A stretch of 64,000 bases of DNA from an uncultured Caryophanales bacterium (GTDB taxonomy: Bacteria; Bacillota_I; Bacilli_A; RFN20; CAG-826): positions 60,308 through 124,307 of the forward strand of contig CAMJWS010000005.1 in the NCBI GenBank assembly GCA_946409515.1, written 5' to 3'. Shown in pieces: positions 61,901-64,000 of the stretch; position 1 is the first letter of the stretch, and each line of letters opens with the position of its first letter. The notes beneath the pieces are model-generated. The model saw only the letters and a list, made by a program, of their open reading frames with translations, was not told the origin of the DNA and did not search any database. A program made the position numbers and the translations under genes.

Positions 61901-62391
61901 ACTATAGAACTCAACTTGTTGTCACATTGCCAGCTGGCCAAGACTGGACAAAATATACAGTCGAATTAGATGCCTCAAAGACATATTATGGCTTTACATT
62001 ATTAATCGATTCCAAATGGAATAAAAAAGACTACTATGTTGGCGCAGATGCGATGTGCTTCAGCAATGTTGATAATGATCCATCATTGAACTACTACGCC
62101 AAAAACGGCTTAGTCTTAAGTGGAACTATTACCGCTGGTGCAGCAACCATGACCTTTGGTCAAAATGGTGCGGTCACATTACATAACGATATGTTAGGTG
62201 GCGACCTTGCTGGTACATATACAATGACAATGGGCGAAGCTGGCCAATTACTCACAGTTAATACTTCTAGGGGTAACATTACTGGTACATATTCAGTAAA
62301 TCCTATGGGCAAAGTTACATTTACTGTCACTGAAGCTACTGGCGATTTAGCCGCTGGTGTTAACGTCGGTGCAGCCTTAAGCAATCAATAA
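58924..62391 (+). CDS. large lipoprotein with Ig-like domain and carbohydrate-binding-like modules
   Basis: GGAAGG before the ATG at 58924 and lipobox GAC (Cys23) fix this start; the protein has 1155 residues. A Ser/Thr/Pro linker runs to about residue 100. A Big_4-like domain (NLDNVKTAYTRGDKLNLTGL, about 103-180), an InlB-type repeat (FKGWDKDL, about 182-245) and three discoidin/CBM-like modules follow (VDDFESYTSNGE, VDNFEQYTEDGK, GDNVESYAETGR; about 250-450, 555-755 and 855-1055), separated by lipocalin-like stretches of about 90 residues. It probably binds or captures glycans. The LacI and GH130 genes downstream suggest a mannoside-use locus. Confidence 0.87.
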   Translation: MNNKKKIAFLTLAMTMGMVLGACNPSVAPSSSNNPSSGSADTSSTVEPSTSSSSSSESKPSSSSSDTSKPSSSSTQPSSSSSSSTSSPASSSSSSSSSVAPTAVSLAVNLDNVKTAYTRGDKLNLTGLVVNATFSDGTSRAVHSYTTDPANGTVLNEVGEKDIVVTYKEATTSFKVTVASKKFAVKFVVDGVEVQTGEVEEGQTASYTGETPTKAPDANAVKYRFKGWDKDLAQPITADTTFTAQFAEYAAEVMVDDFESYTSNGEMMDANWVAIGWKDNGWSEETSAAVSLGTNSVEGNKALRLDAWRNGSYYKIGKKFPTNTFDKSVNAMKFRLMVPANCDIQVILYASCEIDGTLQSPAFYYPLTSQSSEYVEYTLPLNDAAWDLWNKHEGKSIASVADWTGIHQDDLMSYLTKIEISIKGTVDGNLPYFGFLDSLKFVTLDNPAKAEVETMGQYTKYTGLLNTGNTVKVELGANGAATATVIDMETPMEIPGNVTIDANKNMTFTSANAGATLVYKAQLKNGGQSMKFVEASGALASAVTGVDLNAVQVVDNFEQYTEDGKSYCQKYTIDQRSGCRGAYYSEYWNDKNTTTSPWGGNKWNLMDDEGDQLKLMTGGGHSGDKYVSMMSSKSNGMRYMQWGLFDGTAERNNFRGSTFSFWAKTNGLVKKILVNFYSQSAPTNETRNQNVKQVTFTETAAIGEWKHYEIALNDKLTYYGYMIYLDANWTADSYLFIDDVEVYTANPYATYVPEVPPVENKALVPGNAYLGKIGGLINATLRIKSDTEVTLAAPGMAMELNGTYTIAEDELTMVVGGATYKATISEDLDKLTFVSVEGSGQVAGALNNLSFDIIRGDNVESYAETGRTIKKGDEDESKNCGSSGAFYIDMYKGDTNVSSPVGGSKWDLTGSGAGAALNKEDAAEGSQSLKLLNSQYGNMRYIQWGLYKGTAKPMTGMTSFSLYLKNYSADTAQKVTIMAYKVQKVDSAHQGADYRTQLVVTLPAGQDWTKYTVELDASKTYYGFTLLIDSKWNKKDYYVGADAMCFSNVDNDPSLNYYAKNGLVLSGTITAGAATMTFGQNGAVTLHNDMLGGDLAGTYTMTMGEAGQLLTVNTSRGNITGTYSVNPMGKVTFTVTEATGDLAAGVNVGAALSNQ

Positions 62392-62418
62392 CACGCTAAA
62401 TGCGTAGAACGCGTATTT

Positions 62419-62441
62419 GGAGGGGTAATTAATACCCCTCC
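62419..62441. promoter_or_regulatory. perfect hairpin between the CBM lipoprotein and LacI genes
   Basis: GGAGGGGTA (62419-62427) and TACCCCTCC (62433-62441) pair perfectly around ATTAA. There is no T tract, so it may be a weak terminator or an operator for the LacI protein. Confidence 0.55.
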
Positions 62442-62484
62442 TATACTCGTATATTAATTAATAATAATTAAAGATAATAAGAAT

Positions 62485-63495
62485 ATGAAAAAACCAACTT
62501 TAGAACAAATTGCAATAGAATGTGGTGTGACTAAGGGTTTAGTCTCTAGAGCGTTAGGGGGCAAGAACAATGTCTCTGATGCCACGAGAGAAAAGATCAT
62601 TAGAAAAGCCACAGAACTCGGCTATGACACATCTAAATTAAAAGTGCATAAGGTTGCTTCTAACCGTGTCCTTTTAATCGGCTCTAGCCGTATTTTGTTC
62701 AAGGAAGATTTCTGGCAACCCATTATTACTGCGATTTCTTCCACCTTATCTAGAAGTAATTTAATCGTCGAATATCTCACTTTTGAAGAAGACAAGATTG
62801 ATGATGGCCTTCTTAAAAAGTTAAAAGAATCATCCGTTAGTGCTTTTATCATCATCCATGTCGCACCAAAACAAATCGTGGATACATTAGTGGCTAAAGG
62901 TAAACCAATCGTCATCGTGGATCCAAAAACATTCCATAGTGAAGCCACTCAGTTTAAGTTCTCTAACTATGATTCCATTTACTTAGCGGTCCAACGCTTA
63001 ATCCAACAAGGGCATACCAATATTGCCTTCTATGGTAGTGATTCCCATAGCTTATCCTTTAGAGAAAGACATGAAGGCTATATGGCGGCCATGGAAAATC
63101 ATAAAAAAGAAGTCAATAAACCATGTTCAATTATCTTTAATAATGACAAAAAGAATTACGCTGATGAGCAAATGCTCATTGATGCATTAAATAATCAACC
63201 AATAAGCGCGATTGTATGCGCTAATGACATCATCGCTTTAAACGCTATTAAAACAATTAATAGATTAGGTAAAAAGGTTCCTGAAGATATCTCTGTTATC
63301 GGTTTCGATAACATCAGGACTGGAGACTTTATGACTCCAAGATTATCAACATTCAACATTCCACGCCAAGAGATTGGTGAGGAAGTAGCAAAATATGTGG
63401 CTAATTCAATTAAGTCACACCAAATTCCTTATTCTCAAATTGTCATTAGATGTGACTTTATTGAAAGAGAATCAAACGCAGAAATTAAAAAGTAG
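62485..63495 (+). CDS. LacI-family transcriptional regulator
   Basis: A 336-residue repressor. The N-terminal helix-turn-helix (TLEQIAIECGVTKGLVSRAL, about 5-25) and hinge (NNVSDATREKIIRKATELGY) are typical of LacI, followed by a sugar-binding periplasmic-fold domain with GHTNIAFYG, RHEGYMAAME, AIVCANDIIALNAI and ISVIGFDNI. The unusual hinge end (TSKLKVHK) lacks the common Pro-Asn. It is followed 9 nt later by the GH130 gene and probably controls it in response to a mannoside; it may also bind the TTTTAGTAAAC sites nearby. Confidence 0.92.
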   Translation: MKKPTLEQIAIECGVTKGLVSRALGGKNNVSDATREKIIRKATELGYDTSKLKVHKVASNRVLLIGSSRILFKEDFWQPIITAISSTLSRSNLIVEYLTFEEDKIDDGLLKKLKESSVSAFIIIHVAPKQIVDTLVAKGKPIVIVDPKTFHSEATQFKFSNYDSIYLAVQRLIQQGHTNIAFYGSDSHSLSFRERHEGYMAAMENHKKEVNKPCSIIFNNDKKNYADEQMLIDALNNQPISAIVCANDIIALNAIKTINRLGKKVPEDISVIGFDNIRTGDFMTPRLSTFNIPRQEIGEEVAKYVANSIKSHQIPYSQIVIRCDFIERESNAEIKK

Positions 63496-63504
63496 GTATT
63501 AATT

Positions 63505-64000
63505 ATGAAACATCAAATCTATGGAAAAGAATTAGCTAATATGCCTTATGAGAAGCGTCCTGAAGGATGTGATTCTCCTTTATGGAGATATTCTCAAAAT
63601 CCTATTATCTCTATGAATCCATTCCCAAATGCTTCTAGAGTCTTTAATAGTGCTGTTATGGCATATAAAGATGAATTCATTGGTGTCTTTAGAGCGGACA
63701 CGAAAAACGGTATCCCATTCTTATTCGTGGGACATTCTAAAGATGGTATCCATTTTGATTTTGAAATAGATCCAATCGTTTTCCATGATAAAGAAGGAAA
63801 ACCAATTAAATTAGAATATGCTTATGATCCAAGACTCGTGGAATTAGAAGGTACATACTATATCATCTTCTGTACTTCTAACCATGGTCCAACATTAGGC
63901 ATTGGTAAAACAAAAGATTTTAAAGACTTTGAACTAGTGGATAACCCATTCCTTCCATTTAATAGAAATGGTGTCTTATTCCCAAGAAAGATTAATGGAG
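63505..64000 (+). CDS. GH130-type glycoside phosphorylase, 3' end outside window
   Basis: The first 165 residues are visible. SPLWRYSQNPIISMNPFPNA, then VFNSAVMAYKDEFIGVFRAD, the catalytic-type stretch YAYDPRLVELEGTYYI, and the later TKDFKDFELVDNPFLP match GH130 mannosyl phosphorylases. Family enzymes cleave beta-mannosides with phosphate, giving mannose 1-phosphate. No signal peptide, so it acts inside the cell. It follows the LacI gene by 9 nt and is part of the same operon. Confidence 0.87.
   Translation, partial: MKHQIYGKELANMPYEKRPEGCDSPLWRYSQNPIISMNPFPNASRVFNSAVMAYKDEFIGVFRADTKNGIPFLFVGHSKDGIHFDFEIDPIVFHDKEGKPIKLEYAYDPRLVELEGTYYIIFCTSNHGPTLGIGKTKDFKDFELVDNPFLPFNRNGVLFPRKING

Noticed and set aside
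1..64000. tRNA, rRNA or CRISPR loci
   Set aside because: I looked for cloverleaf-type GC-rich blocks, rRNA-like sequence and regular repeats on both strands and saw none. A tRNA scan would settle this.

Overview
The window is a 64 kb chromosomal stretch from an AT-rich, low-GC Firmicutes-type bacterium, most likely a host-associated member of the Bacilli/Mollicutes-related lineages (inference). TGA is used as a stop (for example the genes ending at 3076 and 51943) and Trp is TGG, so the code is the standard one and not the Mycoplasma code. At least twelve lipobox-bearing lipoproteins, many with Ser-rich linkers, and no visible LPXTG sorting signals suggest a surface built on lipoproteins. I see no tRNA, rRNA, CRISPR array, integrase or transposase.

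Layout. 1-3.1 kb: two paralogous small membrane proteins, a 7-TM GGDEF protein, the PLP-homeostasis protein YggS and a small GK-repeat protein. 3.1-7.6 kb: lipoproteins, including a CotH-kinase lipoprotein. 8.0-17.6 kb: three large exported proteins that share one C-terminal module; two carry endonuclease I domains, and a 53-residue precursor-like peptide lies just after the first. A small hydrophobic protein behind a strong hairpin follows. 17.6-23.2 kb: a peptide-maturation/export-like cassette (HPr-kinase-like protein, PqqD-like protein, S24/S26 peptidase, ABC exporter, NTP_transf_5-type protein), interrupted by a Fic AMPylator-type gene, then an XRE regulator. 24-32.1 kb: four tandem Ser-rich lipoproteins. 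32.2-43.1 kb: P-type ATPase, M6-like metalloprotease lipoprotein, fucose/arabinose-isomerase-like enzyme, lipoprotein, CPBP protease, a TPM-domain zinc-ribbon protein, two small proteins and a probable small RNA.

43.3-54.6 kb is an accessory, defence-like island: NERD protein, two HEPN-motif proteins, a second hydrophobic-protein/hairpin unit, a SHOCT protein, an HNH nuclease, and a tightly coupled operon of MazG-like protein, nuclease-DUF2075 ATPase and PLD-helicase-DUF3427, with a convergent NUDIX hydrolase. Two broken genes sit in it. 54.7-64 kb returns to surface and glycan genes: a membrane-anchored protein, a tyrosine-phosphatase lipoprotein, a sialate-esterase-like lipoprotein, an SGNH/CE2-like esterase, a large CBM lipoprotein, a LacI regulator and the start of a GH130 phosphorylase.

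The most unusual signals are (i) two paralogous hydrophobic proteins 33 kb apart, each behind a long hairpin whose arms differ in sequence but stay paired and each followed by the same 13-nt motif; (ii) the peptide-processing cassette without a recognisable core modification enzyme, next to a precursor-like peptide and secreted nucleases; (iii) the shared C-terminal module, split by an inserted domain in the nucleases; and (iv) the MazG/nuclease-ATPase/helicase operon. Many lead genes have no Shine-Dalgarno sequence and a -10-like box about 6-12 nt before the ATG, suggesting leaderless mRNAs.
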